Below are positions 44,934 through 53,003 of a stretch of DNA of 64,000 nt, one piece after another. Positions within the stretch are counted from its first letter, which is position 1, and each line of letters starts with the position of its first letter. The notes beneath the pieces were generated by a model that ran no database searches, was not told the origin of the DNA, and saw nothing but the letters and a program-made list of their open reading frames with translations. The stretch spans positions 496,001 to 560,000 of the forward strand of contig JAUIAP010000001.1 of the NCBI GenBank assembly GCA_030425205.1, written 5' to 3'. Origin of the DNA: Anaerolineae bacterium (lineage in GTDB: Bacteria; Chloroflexota; Anaerolineae; Promineifilales; Promineifilaceae). The position numbers were made by a program, and so were the translations under genes.

Positions 44934-45488
44934 TTAGCTTTCATAACAGCTTGGCTTAAGAACGCCGATATAGGGCAGATTACGGTATAGCTCATCGTAG
45001 TCAAGTCCGTATCCGACGACAAATTCATCGGGAATTTCAAAACCAACATAATCTGCTTTGATTTCAACCTGTCGTCCTTCTGGCTTGTCAAGCAACGTAC
45101 AAATTTTGAGCGAGGCTGGATCACGTGACTGCAAAAATTCGACCAAATACTCAAGCGTGTTGCCGCTATCGATAATGTCTTCAACGATCAATACGTGACG
45201 ACCTTCGATATTCGTGTTTAAGTCGAGGACGATTTTGACAATCCCAGACGTTTTTGTGCCGCCAAGATAGCTAGAAACAGCCATGAACTCGAGGGCATGT
45301 GGGCGTTCGAGCGCGAGGCTGAAGTTTGCCATAAACATGACTGCCCCCTTAAGGACGCACAGCAATAACAAATCATCTTTGTCGGCGTAGTCGTGTGTCA
45401 CTTCGGCGGCCAATTCACGAATACGCGCGTTTAGTTTTTCGGCCGAAATCAAAATGTGATCAATATCATCATGTAAATTGTGGGACAT
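44934..45488 (-). CDS. hpt: hypoxanthine phosphoribosyltransferase
   Basis: This purine salvage enzyme converts hypoxanthine or guanine with PRPP to IMP or GMP. The 184-residue protein shows [13 protein letters not shown], the PRPP-binding [17 protein letters not shown] and [18 protein letters not shown]. Its ATG lies 1 bp from the tdk stop codon, so the two nucleoside salvage genes are tightly coupled. Confidence 0.95.
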   Translation of the reverse strand: MSHNLHDDIDHILISAEKLNARIRELAAEVTHDYADKDDLLLLCVLKGAVMFMANFSLALERPHALEFMAVSSYLGGTKTSGIVKIVLDLNTNIEGRHVLIVEDIIDSGNTLEYLVEFLQSRDPASLKICTLLDKPEGRQVEIKADYVGFEIPDEFVVGYGLDYDELYRNLPYIGVLKPSCYES

Positions 45489-45489
45489 A

Positions 45490-46071
45490 TTATGCTTCCT
45501 CTAGGTGACGAATTTCGTGGCAATGGCGACAGCGCGCCTCATACGCTTCTGAGGCACCAACCAGTATGATGGGATCATTGTAGGCAGCGGGTTCACCGTT
45601 GATGAGCCTCTGTGTGCGACACGCCTCTTCGCCACAAATGACGCAAATAGCACGTAATTTGCGCACCGTTTCGGCCTTCGCCATTAATGCGGGAATGCCA
45701 CCAAATGGCTCGGCGCGAAAGTCGAGATCAAGACCGGCACAAATGACGCGCTTCCCTTGATCTGCCAATCGTTCGCACACTTCAATAATGCCTGTGTCAA
45801 AAAATTGAACTTCGTCGATGGCAACAACGGTTGTTTCGGGGTCGAGCAGCGTGATGATGGTTTCGGCCGAATCGACTGGAACCGCCTCAACATCTGCTCC
45901 ATTATGCGACTGCACCCGCGTCACATGATAGCGCTTATCAATGACAGGCTTGAATACCTGCACATGTTGTTTTGCAATAACTGCACGACGCACACGCCGA
46001 ATCAATTCCTCTGTTTTCCCGCTGAACATGCTGCCGCAGATCAGTTCGATAGTACCTTGTCTTCCACGCAT
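45490..46071 (-). CDS. tdk: thymidine kinase (type II)
   Basis: Thymidine kinase phosphorylates thymidine to dTMP. The 193-residue protein shows the P-loop [27 protein letters not shown] (Walker B and catalytic Glu) and the four zinc-site cysteines in [15 protein letters not shown] and CRHCH. It pairs functionally with hpt and, more distantly, with the nucleoside phosphorylase at 4.3 kb. Confidence 0.95.
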   Translation of the reverse strand: MRGRQGTIELICGSMFSGKTEELIRRVRRAVIAKQHVQVFKPVIDKRYHVTRVQSHNGADVEAVPVDSAETIITLLDPETTVVAIDEVQFFDTGIIEVCERLADQGKRVICAGLDLDFRAEPFGGIPALMAKAETVRKLRAICVICGEEACRTQRLINGEPAAYNDPIILVGASEAYEARCRHCHEIRHLEEA

Positions 46072-46208
46072 TTTCAGTAATCAGCAAACAGAAATTCCTG
46101 TTTACCTCTCCACAAGTGGGCAATGCCCACTAATCATATTTCGGAGTCGTAACAACCCCGCTATTATAAGTTTTCTGCACCGCTTGCGGTGCACTTTACC
46201 GTAACAAA

Positions 46209-46242
46209 AAAGGACAGGCGAGCTTCTGCTTGCCTGTCCTTT
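46209..46242 (-). terminator. intrinsic terminator after the ribosomal protein genes
   Basis: AAAGGACAGGC (46209-46219) pairs with GCCTGTCCTTT (46232-46242), extended by GAGC/GCTT, with a T-run on the minus strand. Confidence 0.88.
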
Positions 46243-46271
46243 ATTTTTTCTTCTTCTAAGCGACTTCCGTC

Positions 46272-46721
46272 TTAGTCGATGAGTTCTTCATTACGGAGGT
46301 AACGCTTAATGGTGATCAGTGCCGTTTGACCGATGCCCGCGATTGAAAGCAGTCCATCGTCGCCATCTTCCAGCGCATCGGCAAGATCGCCAGCGGTGGT
46401 TTTGTCAGCTTCGATCAATGCTTCTTGAGCACGGGTGTCGAGACCAATTGTGCGAACATCGGCCGAACGTGGATCTTTCTTCTCCACGACTTCCTCACGT
46501 TCCGCTGCAATCTCCTGACGCGCACGCAAACGACGCATGAAGCGATCAACCTGACCTTCTGTATCGAGAAGACGTTGTTCGCCAGTGAAAAATGGATGTG
46601 ACCCACTCCACACGTCCACGACAATTCGTGGCTTTGTGGAACCAATCTTCATCACAACTTCACCATCAAAGACGACTTCCGCCTCTGGATACCATTCTGG
46701 GTGAATTTCTGCCTGTGGCAT
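46272..46721 (-). CDS. rpmE: ribosomal protein bL31 with alpha-CTD-like helix-hairpin-helix tail
   Basis: Residues 1-70 match bL31 (EIHPEWYPEAEV at the start, SGSHPFFTGEQRLLDTEGQVDRF), but no cysteine is present, so it is the zinc-free type. After a charged linker the C-terminus (about 95-149: IGLDTRAQEALIEADKTTAG, then DGDDGLLSIAGIGQTAL) resembles the RNA polymerase alpha C-terminal domain helix-hairpin-helix. The total of 149 residues is about twice the usual bL31. The start at 46721 has GGAGG upstream and lies 1 bp from the rpmA stop. Confidence 0.87.
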   Translation of the reverse strand: MPQAEIHPEWYPEAEVVFDGEVVMKIGSTKPRIVVDVWSGSHPFFTGEQRLLDTEGQVDRFMRRLRARQEIAAEREEVVEKKDPRSADVRTIGLDTRAQEALIEADKTTAGDLADALEDGDDGLLSIAGIGQTALITIKRYLRNEELID

Positions 46722-46722
46722 C

Positions 46723-46977
46723 TTAAGCCTCCGCGTAGACGCTGATATGCTTACGGCCGAGTTTTGTTTCAAACTTCACTTGCCCTTCGATCAGCGAAAA
46801 AATCGTGTAATCCTTGCCGATACCGACATTGTTGCCGGGACGGAAATGGGTTCCACGCTGACGCACGATGATGTTGCCCGGAATTACCGCCTCACCACCG
46901 TACTTCTTAACACCGAGACGCTTACTATTGCTATCCCGTCCATTACTTGTTGAACCGCCACCTTTTTTATGTGACAT
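46723..46977 (-). CDS. rpmA: ribosomal protein bL27
   Basis: The 84-residue protein begins [20 protein letters not shown] and continues [21 protein letters not shown], the diagnostic bL27 sequence; its flexible N-terminus reaches the peptidyl-transferase centre. AGGAGC upstream is the ribosome-binding site and lies inside a small family B heptamer repeat. It lies between rplU and rpmE. Confidence 0.98.
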   Translation of the reverse strand: MSHKKGGGSTSNGRDSNSKRLGVKKYGGEAVIPGNIIVRQRGTHFRPGNNVGIGKDYTIFSLIEGQVKFETKLGRKHISVYAEA

Positions 46978-46987
46978 GATAATTGCT

Positions 46988-47002
46988 CCTAGTTGCTAGT
47001 TA
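46988..47002. repeat. heptamer repeat, family B, copy 3 (minimal)
   Basis: TCCTAGT and TGCTAGT stand in tandem in the rplU-rpmA gap; the first unit provides the rpmA Shine-Dalgarno sequence on the minus strand. Confidence 0.5.
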
Positions 47003-47017
47003 CAAAAGAACTCGCAG

Positions 47018-47647
47018 CTAATCTTCTACTTCTCGTCCACCTTCAAGTTTATCTTGTAGTGTAGCGAGTTCGTCCCATTTTCCATCAGCCGCCAATTGAG
47101 CTTGTTGTGGCCATGTCGCAGGAACCGCGCCAACGCCAGCATCGTTCAGAACAGCTTCTAAACGGTCAACATCAGTTTGTGCCAATTCAGCATAGGTGTT
47201 GATACCTACATTGCCGAGTACTCCGGCAGTCACTGGGCCGATCCCCTCAATTTTTGTGAGATCGTCACGTTCGGTCTTCTGAGGTTCAACCGCTTTTGTT
47301 TCAACAGCCTTCGTTTCTTGACGTGGCGTGCTGCCACCTGTCACGATGGTGTCAATCCGCAGCTTGGTGTAATACTGACGATGACCGCGCCGACGGCGAT
47401 AACGCTTTTTCGGCTTATATTTCCAAACAAAAATTTTCTTTCCGCGATATTGGTCAACAACGGTGGCGAGGATAGAAGCACCTGAGACAGAAGGCTGACC
47501 AATTTGCACGCCCGCTCCGTTTGAGAGCAAAAGTACATTGTCTAACTCGATCTGTTCTCCGACTTCATACGGCAACTTCTCAACTGAGAGGTTGCCGCCT
47601 TCCTCGGCGCGGTATTGCCGACCGCCGCATTCTACGATTGCATACAT
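47018..47647 (-). CDS. rplU: ribosomal protein bL21 with C-terminal helix-hairpin-helix domain
   Basis: Residues 1-105 are bL21 (MYAIVECGGRQYRAEEG; VWKYKPKKRYRRRRGHRQ; YYTKLRIDTI). A linker (about 106-130) leads to an added domain of about 75 residues: LTKIEGIGPVTAGVLGNVGI, then TYAELAQTDVDRLEAVLNDA and a WPQQAQLAADGKWDEL tail. This is a helix-hairpin-helix, DUF4332-like module seen as a C-terminal add-on in several bacterial proteins. It doubles the usual length. It heads the rplU-rpmA-rpmE operon; rpmE also carries an HhH-type tail. Confidence 0.93.
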   Translation of the reverse strand: MYAIVECGGRQYRAEEGGNLSVEKLPYEVGEQIELDNVLLLSNGAGVQIGQPSVSGASILATVVDQYRGKKIFVWKYKPKKRYRRRRGHRQYYTKLRIDTIVTGGSTPRQETKAVETKAVEPQKTERDDLTKIEGIGPVTAGVLGNVGINTYAELAQTDVDRLEAVLNDAGVGAVPATWPQQAQLAADGKWDELATLQDKLEGGREVED

Positions 47648-48173
47648 TGTGAAAACTCCAAATATGGGTTAGGCATGGGTAGCGGCGGCTACCTCATGCA
47701 GCAACGGATAATTATAGGTAATTGATCATGGGAAGTCAAAGATCGCACGTTCTGCTTGCGACGTACTAATGATCAAAGTGCTTTTGCAAGTTTTGAGGAG
47801 CGGGCGAAGCCGTAAAGAATCATTTAATGGGGTTATGGTGGCTTCGCTATCACAACCCATACGAATCAAGCTAAGGTGCATCAGGTCATTTCCCGCCGCG
47901 CCTGCGGCGCGGCGACTCTGTTTATGGGATTAAATGGGTGCATTCACACCCATTTAATCCCCACTTTATTTCTGCGAGCCGCCGATTGGTCATTAAAAAA
48001 TTAATTCGGTAATAGCCCGTCCTTCCCGCGAAGGCGGGAATCCATTCTTTTTCGCCATGTCATTGCAAAGTTTCGGGAAATCCAATTCCCGAAACATCGG
48101 TTACCGAATTTATTTCTTAAACTGCAAAAGGCGGCGAGCCGAAAGACACAAAATCCCTTATTTAGCGAACAAC
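47648..48173. other. intergenic region rich in hairpins, no gene seen
   Basis: The gap between rplU and the ars-like cluster holds a 15-bp hairpin GGGATTAAATGGGTG / CACCCATTTAATCCC (about 47928-47962), a GC-rich palindrome cgccgcgcctgcggcgcggcg near 47895, and the small inverted-repeat element at 47998. I find no convincing coding frame or tRNA. Confidence 0.6.
47998..48115. mobile_element. MITE-like element with imperfect terminal inverted repeats
   Basis: The ends AAATTAATTCGGTAATAGCC (47998-48017) and GGTTACCGAATTTATTT (48099-48115) are imperfect inverted repeats. Inside are two palindromes, TTCCCGC-GAAG-GCGGGAA (48023-48040) and TTTCGGGAA-N6-TTCCCGAAA (48071-48094). No transposase is present; both inner palindromes have relatives elsewhere in the window. 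Confidence 0.5.
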
Positions 48174-48226
48174 ATATCGACAATCATCTATTTGGGAGTT
48201 GACAAATAGATGATTGTCGATATGAT
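48174..48226 (+). promoter_or_regulatory. arsR-type operator overlapping a consensus promoter
   Basis: A perfect 21-bp inverted repeat (48174-48194 and 48203-48223, spacer 8 bp) contains the core ATGATTGTCGATAT. TTGACA (48199-48204) and TATGAT (48221-48226) are 16 bp apart and lie within it, so a bound repressor would block RNA polymerase. A further half-site, ATGAACGTCGATAT, overlaps the start codon at 48235. Confidence 0.85.
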
Positions 48227-48234
48227 TCATATTG

Positions 48235-48540
48235 ATGAACGTCGATATGGTAAAATTTGCAAAGGCGATGGCCGACCCAACGAGACAGACAATGCTAAAA
48301 GAGCTTTGTTGTCAATGGTTGTGTGTCTCCGATCTTGTAGACAGATTGGGGGTTAGCCAACCGACTGTGTCGCACCACTGCAACGTGTTGAGCGATGCAG
48401 GATTGCTGACCAAACGACGTGAGGGCAAACAAGTTTACTGCACGCTCAATCAAGAAATGATGACCGTTTGTTGTGGGCAGTTGATGTCAACATTTGCGCC
48501 ACAGCAGACGCTTTCAGTTGAGGCAATCACCGTCAGTTAG
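48235..48540 (+). CDS. arsR: ArsR/SmtB-family metalloid-responsive repressor
   Basis: A winged-helix repressor of about 101 residues. The recognition helix region is SQPTVSHHCNVLSDAGLLTKRREG. Candidate As(III)/Sb(III) ligands are the vicinal pair and third Cys in KELCCQWLCVSDL at the start of the DNA-binding helices, and a second vicinal pair in MTVCCGQL near the C-terminus. Family members release DNA when thiols bind trivalent arsenic. The operator palindrome upstream and a second palindrome downstream indicate that it controls itself and the following flavoprotein genes. The TTG at 48232 is an alternative start. Confidence 0.9.
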   Translation: MNVDMVKFAKAMADPTRQTMLKELCCQWLCVSDLVDRLGVSQPTVSHHCNVLSDAGLLTKRREGKQVYCTLNQEMMTVCCGQLMSTFAPQQTLSVEAITVS

Positions 48541-48564
48541 CGGCGATATTTTTTTCTTGAACAT

Positions 48565-48580
48565 ATAGATGAACGTCTAT
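48565..48580 (+). promoter_or_regulatory. second ArsR-type operator, before the flavin monooxygenase gene
   Basis: The palindrome ATAGATGAACGTCTAT shares the GATGAACGTC core with the site at the arsR start. It lies in the 53-bp gap and ends 13 bp before the next ATG. Confidence 0.6.
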
Positions 48581-48593
48581 TTGAACAACAGTT

Positions 48594-49733
48594 ATGAACG
48601 AAATTTATGATGCAATTGTGATTGGTGGTGGACAAGCAGGATTAGCGGCAGGATACCACTTGCAAAAGGCTGATTTGCGATTTGTAGTTTTGGAGGCATC
48701 TGAAAACGCTTTTGGCTCATGGCCTAAATACTATGATTCATTGCGCGTTTTTTCGCCAGCAGGTTACTCATCCTTACCAGGATTACCATTTTCCGGCGAG
48801 TACAATGCGTACCCTTCCCGCGATGATGTCATTGATTATCTTGCGGCGTATCAACGCTACTTTAAGTTGCCGATTATTACGTCTGCTCCTGTTTCGCAAG
48901 TGACGAAATCAGATGATGTTTTTTATGTAAAAACGAAAAGTGGTGGTGTATATGAGACGCGGACGGTTGTTGCGGCGACGGGATCGTTTCATCGGCCGAA
49001 TTTCCCCTCCATTCCCAACCAATCCACTTACACCAACATCCAAATCCACTCCCGCGACTATCGCAATCCAGAGCCGTTTGTTGGCAAGCGTGTCATCGTC
49101 GTGGGCGGGAAAAATTCGGCCGTGCAGATCGGTGTCGAACTGGCAAAAGTCGCCAACGTAACGCTGGCATCGCGCCATCCGATCAATATTCAACCACAAG
49201 TGATTCTCGGCAAAGATTTTCACTTTTGGGCAAGATGGTCTGGGGTAGACCGCGCTCCGTTTGGCGTTTCACAAAACTTTATCCAACGGCAGTTGGGGAA
49301 AGTTCAGGTAATTGATTTGGGTGGCTACAAAGAGGCGTTGGCAGCAGGGGATCCTGATGTTCGGCCGATGTTTACGCAATTTACTGAAACGGGCGTGATT
49401 TGGGAAGATGGCACAGAAGAAGCGGTCGATGCGGTGATTTATGCGACGGGTTTTCGGCCGAATCTCGACTATCTCAAACCTCTCAACGCCCTTAATTCAG
49501 CAGGCAACCCGCACCACCTAATGGGTGACAGCACCAGTGTGGGCGGACTCTACTACGTCGGTCTTTCAGGCCAAACCTCTTTTGCATCCGCCACCTTACG
49601 CGGCGTTGGGCGCGATGCCAAACGAGTGACAAAACATTTACAACGCTATTTAGCAGGAAACCCATGCTGTTTTTCACAGCGTATCTTAAATCTTATAGAG
49701 CCTTCAAAACCGATGTTCAACGGCATTGGTTGA
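48594..49733 (+). CDS. flavin-containing monooxygenase, ArsO-like
   Basis: The 379-residue enzyme has an FAD site IGGGQAGLAAGYHLQ (11-25), an FMO-type IQIHSRDY motif, an NADP-binding IVVGGKNSAVQIG and the C-terminal YATGFRPN. This is the CzcO/FMO-like class to which ArsO proteins of arsenic operons belong. ArsO is a putative flavin-binding monooxygenase; its exact reaction is unsettled. The gene lies behind arsR and its operator, which supports an arsenic-related role; by sequence alone it could oxidise another substrate. Confidence 0.82.
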   Translation: MNEIYDAIVIGGGQAGLAAGYHLQKADLRFVVLEASENAFGSWPKYYDSLRVFSPAGYSSLPGLPFSGEYNAYPSRDDVIDYLAAYQRYFKLPIITSAPVSQVTKSDDVFYVKTKSGGVYETRTVVAATGSFHRPNFPSIPNQSTYTNIQIHSRDYRNPEPFVGKRVIVVGGKNSAVQIGVELAKVANVTLASRHPINIQPQVILGKDFHFWARWSGVDRAPFGVSQNFIQRQLGKVQVIDLGGYKEALAAGDPDVRPMFTQFTETGVIWEDGTEEAVDAVIYATGFRPNLDYLKPLNALNSAGNPHHLMGDSTSVGGLYYVGLSGQTSFASATLRGVGRDAKRVTKHLQRYLAGNPCCFSQRILNLIEPSKPMFNGIG

Positions 49734-49796
49734 GACCAAGCACATGCTCTTCTCAATCATTGTGTTTTCGGATTTAATAGATAATGGAGATTTAGA

Positions 49797-51353
49797 ATGT
49801 CAAACAATCACGTACAACAAACGCTCCCTGTAGCAATCATCGGTGGCGGCCCTGTCGGGCTTGCCGCAGCAGCCCAGCTGGCAAAACGCAACGAATCGTT
49901 CATTTTATTTGAAGCGGGCAAAGATGTTGCCGCCAATGTCGAATCATGGAAACATGTGCGCCTCTTTTCGCCTTGGCGTTACAATATGGACGATTCTGCT
50001 AGAGAACTCTTGGAAATGACAGGCTGGCAAGTCCCCAGCTTGGAGCATTTACCGACGGGGGAAGAGCTGATTTCGGAATATATGCGCCCGTTGGCGAACT
50101 TGTCCAACATAAAACAGTTCATTCATTTTGATGCGCGGGTTGTCTCTATCGGCCGAAAAGGGCTAGACAAAATGGTGACACATGGGCGTGACGAGTTACC
50201 GTTTGTCGTGCAGGCACGTATTGCGGGAACGATGCAATCATTTGAAGCCCGCGCAGTCATTGATGCGTCTGGCACATGGGACAACCCCAATCCAATCGGG
50301 TCAGGTGGCATTGCGGCACAAGGCGAGCGAGAAGCACGCGAACACATCTTTTATGGCATTCCAGACGTGTTAGGCGCACATCGCGCACGCTATGCTGGCA
50401 AGAAAGTGATGGTCGTCGGTAGCGGTCACTCCTCCATCAATGCGCTGCTTGAGTTGCTTGAGCTGGAAGAGGAAGAACCTAACACAAAAATTGTCTGGGT
50501 ATTGCGAAAGAAACAGCTAGAGCGCGTCTATGGGGGTGAGGCAAACGATGCACTTCCCGCCCGTGGTGCGTTGGGCACACGCATTCGCACGATGGTTGAG
50601 GCCAACCGGTTAGAGGTGTTTACGCCATTCCAAATCTTCGCGCTAAATTCTGTGGCGGGAAAATTTGACGTGCATGGTACGTTGGATGGCAACGAATCGA
50701 TCATCGCAGGTGTTGATGAAATTGTTTCCAACACGGGCTCGCGTCCAGATATGTCCTATTTGCGCGAGGTGCGTGTGGCATTTGACCCAACCCTCGAAAG
50801 CGTGCCAGAGCTAGCACCGCTCATTGACCCTAACTTCCACAGTTGTGGCTCTGTTCCGCCACACGGCGAACGAGAGCTACGTCAACCAGAGAAAAACTTC
50901 TATATCGCGGGGCTTAAGAGCTACGGGCGTGCGCCCACCTTCTTGATGGCGACTGGGTATGAGCAAGTGCGCTCAATTGTCGCAGCCCTTGCAGGTGATT
51001 GGGAAGCCGCAACAAAAGTTGCGCTTAACCTCCCCGAAACGGGCGTTTGCAGCAGTGACTTTGACATTCCGGGGCAATCTTGTTGTGGCCCAACTGAGAC
51101 AGCGACACCTGTTATCACGCTCGATGCGATTGGCGGCGTGGCTGGCTATGGAACGCCTAAAGTCGCGCCAGCTACCATCGACATCGCTATGATCGGTGCT
51201 GATGCGCCTTGCTGTGACACCACAACAAAGGCTGAAACCGCTTGTTGCGCGTCAGCAGAACCAGTTCTGGCCGTTGAGGGCATTGCTGTCATTAGTGCGG
51301 ACGGCACGTCTTGCTGTGATACTGAAACAAAGGCTCTGACCTCCTGTTGTTAA
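49797..51353 (+). CDS. FAD/NAD(P)-dependent oxidoreductase with tail of vicinal Cys pairs
   Basis: The 518-residue protein has an FAD motif AIIGGGPVGLAAAAQLAKR, a second nucleotide-binding motif VMVVGSGHSSINALLELL and a C-terminal FAD-contact IAGLKSYGRAPTFLMATG. After about residue 410 comes a low-complexity tail with five adjacent Cys pairs (SCCGP, PCCDT, ACCAS, SCCDT, SCC at the very end) and a preceding single Cys (GVCSSD). Two pairs lie in a repeated CCDT(T/E)TKA unit. Adjacent thiols bind As(III), Sb(III) or soft metals, so the tail may hold the substrate or a metal; this is inference. It follows the ArsO-like gene by 63 bp. Confidence 0.85.
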   Translation: MSNNHVQQTLPVAIIGGGPVGLAAAAQLAKRNESFILFEAGKDVAANVESWKHVRLFSPWRYNMDDSARELLEMTGWQVPSLEHLPTGEELISEYMRPLANLSNIKQFIHFDARVVSIGRKGLDKMVTHGRDELPFVVQARIAGTMQSFEARAVIDASGTWDNPNPIGSGGIAAQGEREAREHIFYGIPDVLGAHRARYAGKKVMVVGSGHSSINALLELLELEEEEPNTKIVWVLRKKQLERVYGGEANDALPARGALGTRIRTMVEANRLEVFTPFQIFALNSVAGKFDVHGTLDGNESIIAGVDEIVSNTGSRPDMSYLREVRVAFDPTLESVPELAPLIDPNFHSCGSVPPHGERELRQPEKNFYIAGLKSYGRAPTFLMATGYEQVRSIVAALAGDWEAATKVALNLPETGVCSSDFDIPGQSCCGPTETATPVITLDAIGGVAGYGTPKVAPATIDIAMIGADAPCCDTTTKAETACCASAEPVLAVEGIAVISADGTSCCDTETKALTSCC

Positions 51354-51362
51354 ATCCTATGA

Positions 51363-51452
51363 TTAAAACCACAGGCTGACATGCCAAACACGCTAAAGCG
51401 CGTTGATCTCAGTGCGCTCTAGCGTACTTTGTCTATCAGCCTTCGGTTTTAA
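51363..51452 (+). other. large imperfect hairpin between flavoprotein and ArsN-like genes
   Basis: Outer arms TTAAAACCACAGGCTGA and TCAGCCTTCGGTTTTAA pair with few mismatches, and an inner stem ACGCTaaAGCGC / GCGCTctAGCGT lies within. There is no T-run. It could be a processing signal or attenuator lowering acetyltransferase expression. Confidence 0.55.
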
Positions 51453-51468
51453 CCGCAGGTCAAGAGAA

Positions 51469-51978
51469 ATGACAAACTACACTATCCAACCCGCGACCCT
51501 AGACGATTGGGACGACATCCGCGAAATCTATCGACTCGGTGTGTTGACCGATCAGGCGACATTCAATACTGTTGACGACATTACAGATGATGGCGCGGAA
51601 TGGTTTGCTGGCAAGCTGCCTGGTTTTGTGTTCAAAGCGGTTGATGACGATGGCACGATGCTTGGCTGGGGCTGTCTTTCGCCGACTTCAAAGCGGCGTG
51701 TTTATAGCGGCGTGGTTGAAGATTCTGTTTATGTTGCGCCGGAGGCACAGGGGCGCGGTGTTGGATCGGCGTTGTTGAGAGTGCTGGTGGAATCGGCCGA
51801 TCACAACAATATCTGGACAATCATCGCCGGCATCTTCCCCGAGAACAAAGCCAGCATACGACTACACGAAAAGTTTGGCTTCCGTATTGTCGGCATCCGC
51901 GAAAGGATTGCGCAACAGCATGGCATTTGGCGGGATGTTGCATGGCTTGAACGGCGTAGTCAGGTTGCAGGTCAATAG
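51469..51978 (+). CDS. arsN: GNAT acetyltransferase, ArsN/phosphinothricin acetyltransferase-like
   Basis: The roughly 169-residue protein from MTNYTIQPATLDDW shows the GNAT acetyl-CoA site VAPEAQGRGVGSALLRVLVE and the phosphinothricin acetyltransferase-type parts YSGVVEDSVYV, SIRLHEKFGFRIVGIRER and GIWRDVAWLERR. ArsN1 proteins in ars operons acetylate arsinothricin, an arsenic analogue of phosphinothricin. Position at the end of an ArsR-controlled cluster favours that role over general amino-acid acetylation. The ATG at 51469 has AAGAGA upstream. Confidence 0.82.
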   Translation: MTNYTIQPATLDDWDDIREIYRLGVLTDQATFNTVDDITDDGAEWFAGKLPGFVFKAVDDDGTMLGWGCLSPTSKRRVYSGVVEDSVYVAPEAQGRGVGSALLRVLVESADHNNIWTIIAGIFPENKASIRLHEKFGFRIVGIRERIAQQHGIWRDVAWLERRSQVAGQ

Positions 51979-52102
51979 TGCTGTGTGGCAACTTTTATGC
52001 TTTGTACTTGCCTTCTGTAAATTCAAGCCCACCCTCATTTTCAGATCATTCACTATATCACCCTTTAAAGTATGCTAAAATCGGAACGTAATTGGACGCT
52101 CT

Positions 52103-52831
52103 ATGAAGATTTTAGTTATATCCGACATCCACGCGAACCTCACTGCATTTGAGGCGGTACTCGAAGACGCAAACGACAATTGGGACGAAATTTGGTGCTT
52201 AGGCGATGTAATCGGCTATGGGCCCGACCCGAATGAGTGTGTTGCGCTTTTACGCGAGCATCCGCACATTACGTTGACTGGCAATCATGATTGGGCAGCA
52301 TTGGGCAAACTCGATGTCTCTACGTTCAATCAAGATGCGCAGGATGCCGTTGCGTGGACAAGCGACACGTTAAACGACGATGCACGCGCATACCTCGAAG
52401 CGCAACCACCCATGTTGGTGAAAGAGCAGTTTACGCTCGCCCATGCCAGCCCGCGCCAGCCTGTTTGGGAGTACATCACTGATGCATTTATCGCGTGGGA
52501 AAACTTTGACTTTTTCGACACGCCATACTGTCTTGTTGGACATACACATTATCCCGTCGTGTTTGAGCATGATGAAGAGTATGGGGCACTGGCGTTTCAT
52601 GCGGATTATGTGCGACCGCTTAGCTTAGAAGGCAAGCATCTCATCATCAATCCGGGCAGTGTGGGTCAACCACGTGATTCTGATCCGCGTGCGGCCTATT
52701 CGCTGCTCGATCTCGACACGCTAACATGGCAACATAAGCGTGTTCCGTATGACATTGCCGCGACGCAGAAACGCATGTTGCATGCGAAATTACCGCAGAG
52801 ACTCATTGCACGATTACAATTTGGCTGGTAA
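52103..52831 (+). CDS. calcineurin-like metallophosphoesterase
   Basis: A soluble 242-residue phosphoesterase with all five motif blocks: ISDIHANLTAFEAVL, GDVIGYGPDPNECV, TGNHDWA, LAHASPRQP and VGHTHYP, which coordinate two metal ions. This is the YfcE/ApaH-like class with uncertain physiological substrate. A TATGCTAAAAT stretch about 30 bp upstream may be the promoter. It is followed by a terminator. Confidence 0.9.
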   Translation: MKILVISDIHANLTAFEAVLEDANDNWDEIWCLGDVIGYGPDPNECVALLREHPHITLTGNHDWAALGKLDVSTFNQDAQDAVAWTSDTLNDDARAYLEAQPPMLVKEQFTLAHASPRQPVWEYITDAFIAWENFDFFDTPYCLVGHTHYPVVFEHDEEYGALAFHADYVRPLSLEGKHLIINPGSVGQPRDSDPRAAYSLLDLDTLTWQHKRVPYDIAATQKRMLHAKLPQRLIARLQFGW

Positions 52832-52860
52832 CACCCTTCTTATCCTTATAGATTCACAGG

Positions 52861-52920
52861 AGAGATTCTGCTCATATATCGCACGATTGGCGCGGTATTA
52901 TGAGACAAGAATCTCTTTTT
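52861..52920 (+). terminator. long-stem intrinsic terminator after the phosphoesterase gene
   Basis: AGAGATTCT (52861-52869) pairs with AGAATCTCT (52908-52916), reinforced by CTCATA/TATGAG, and runs into TTTTT. Confidence 0.8.
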
Positions 52921-53003
52921 GTTCATGGGGTTTGCTAAAATACCGCGTTTAATTGGAAGGAAATACGCAATTCTTGCCGGCGCAGAATTGCCAATGCAAC
53001 AAT

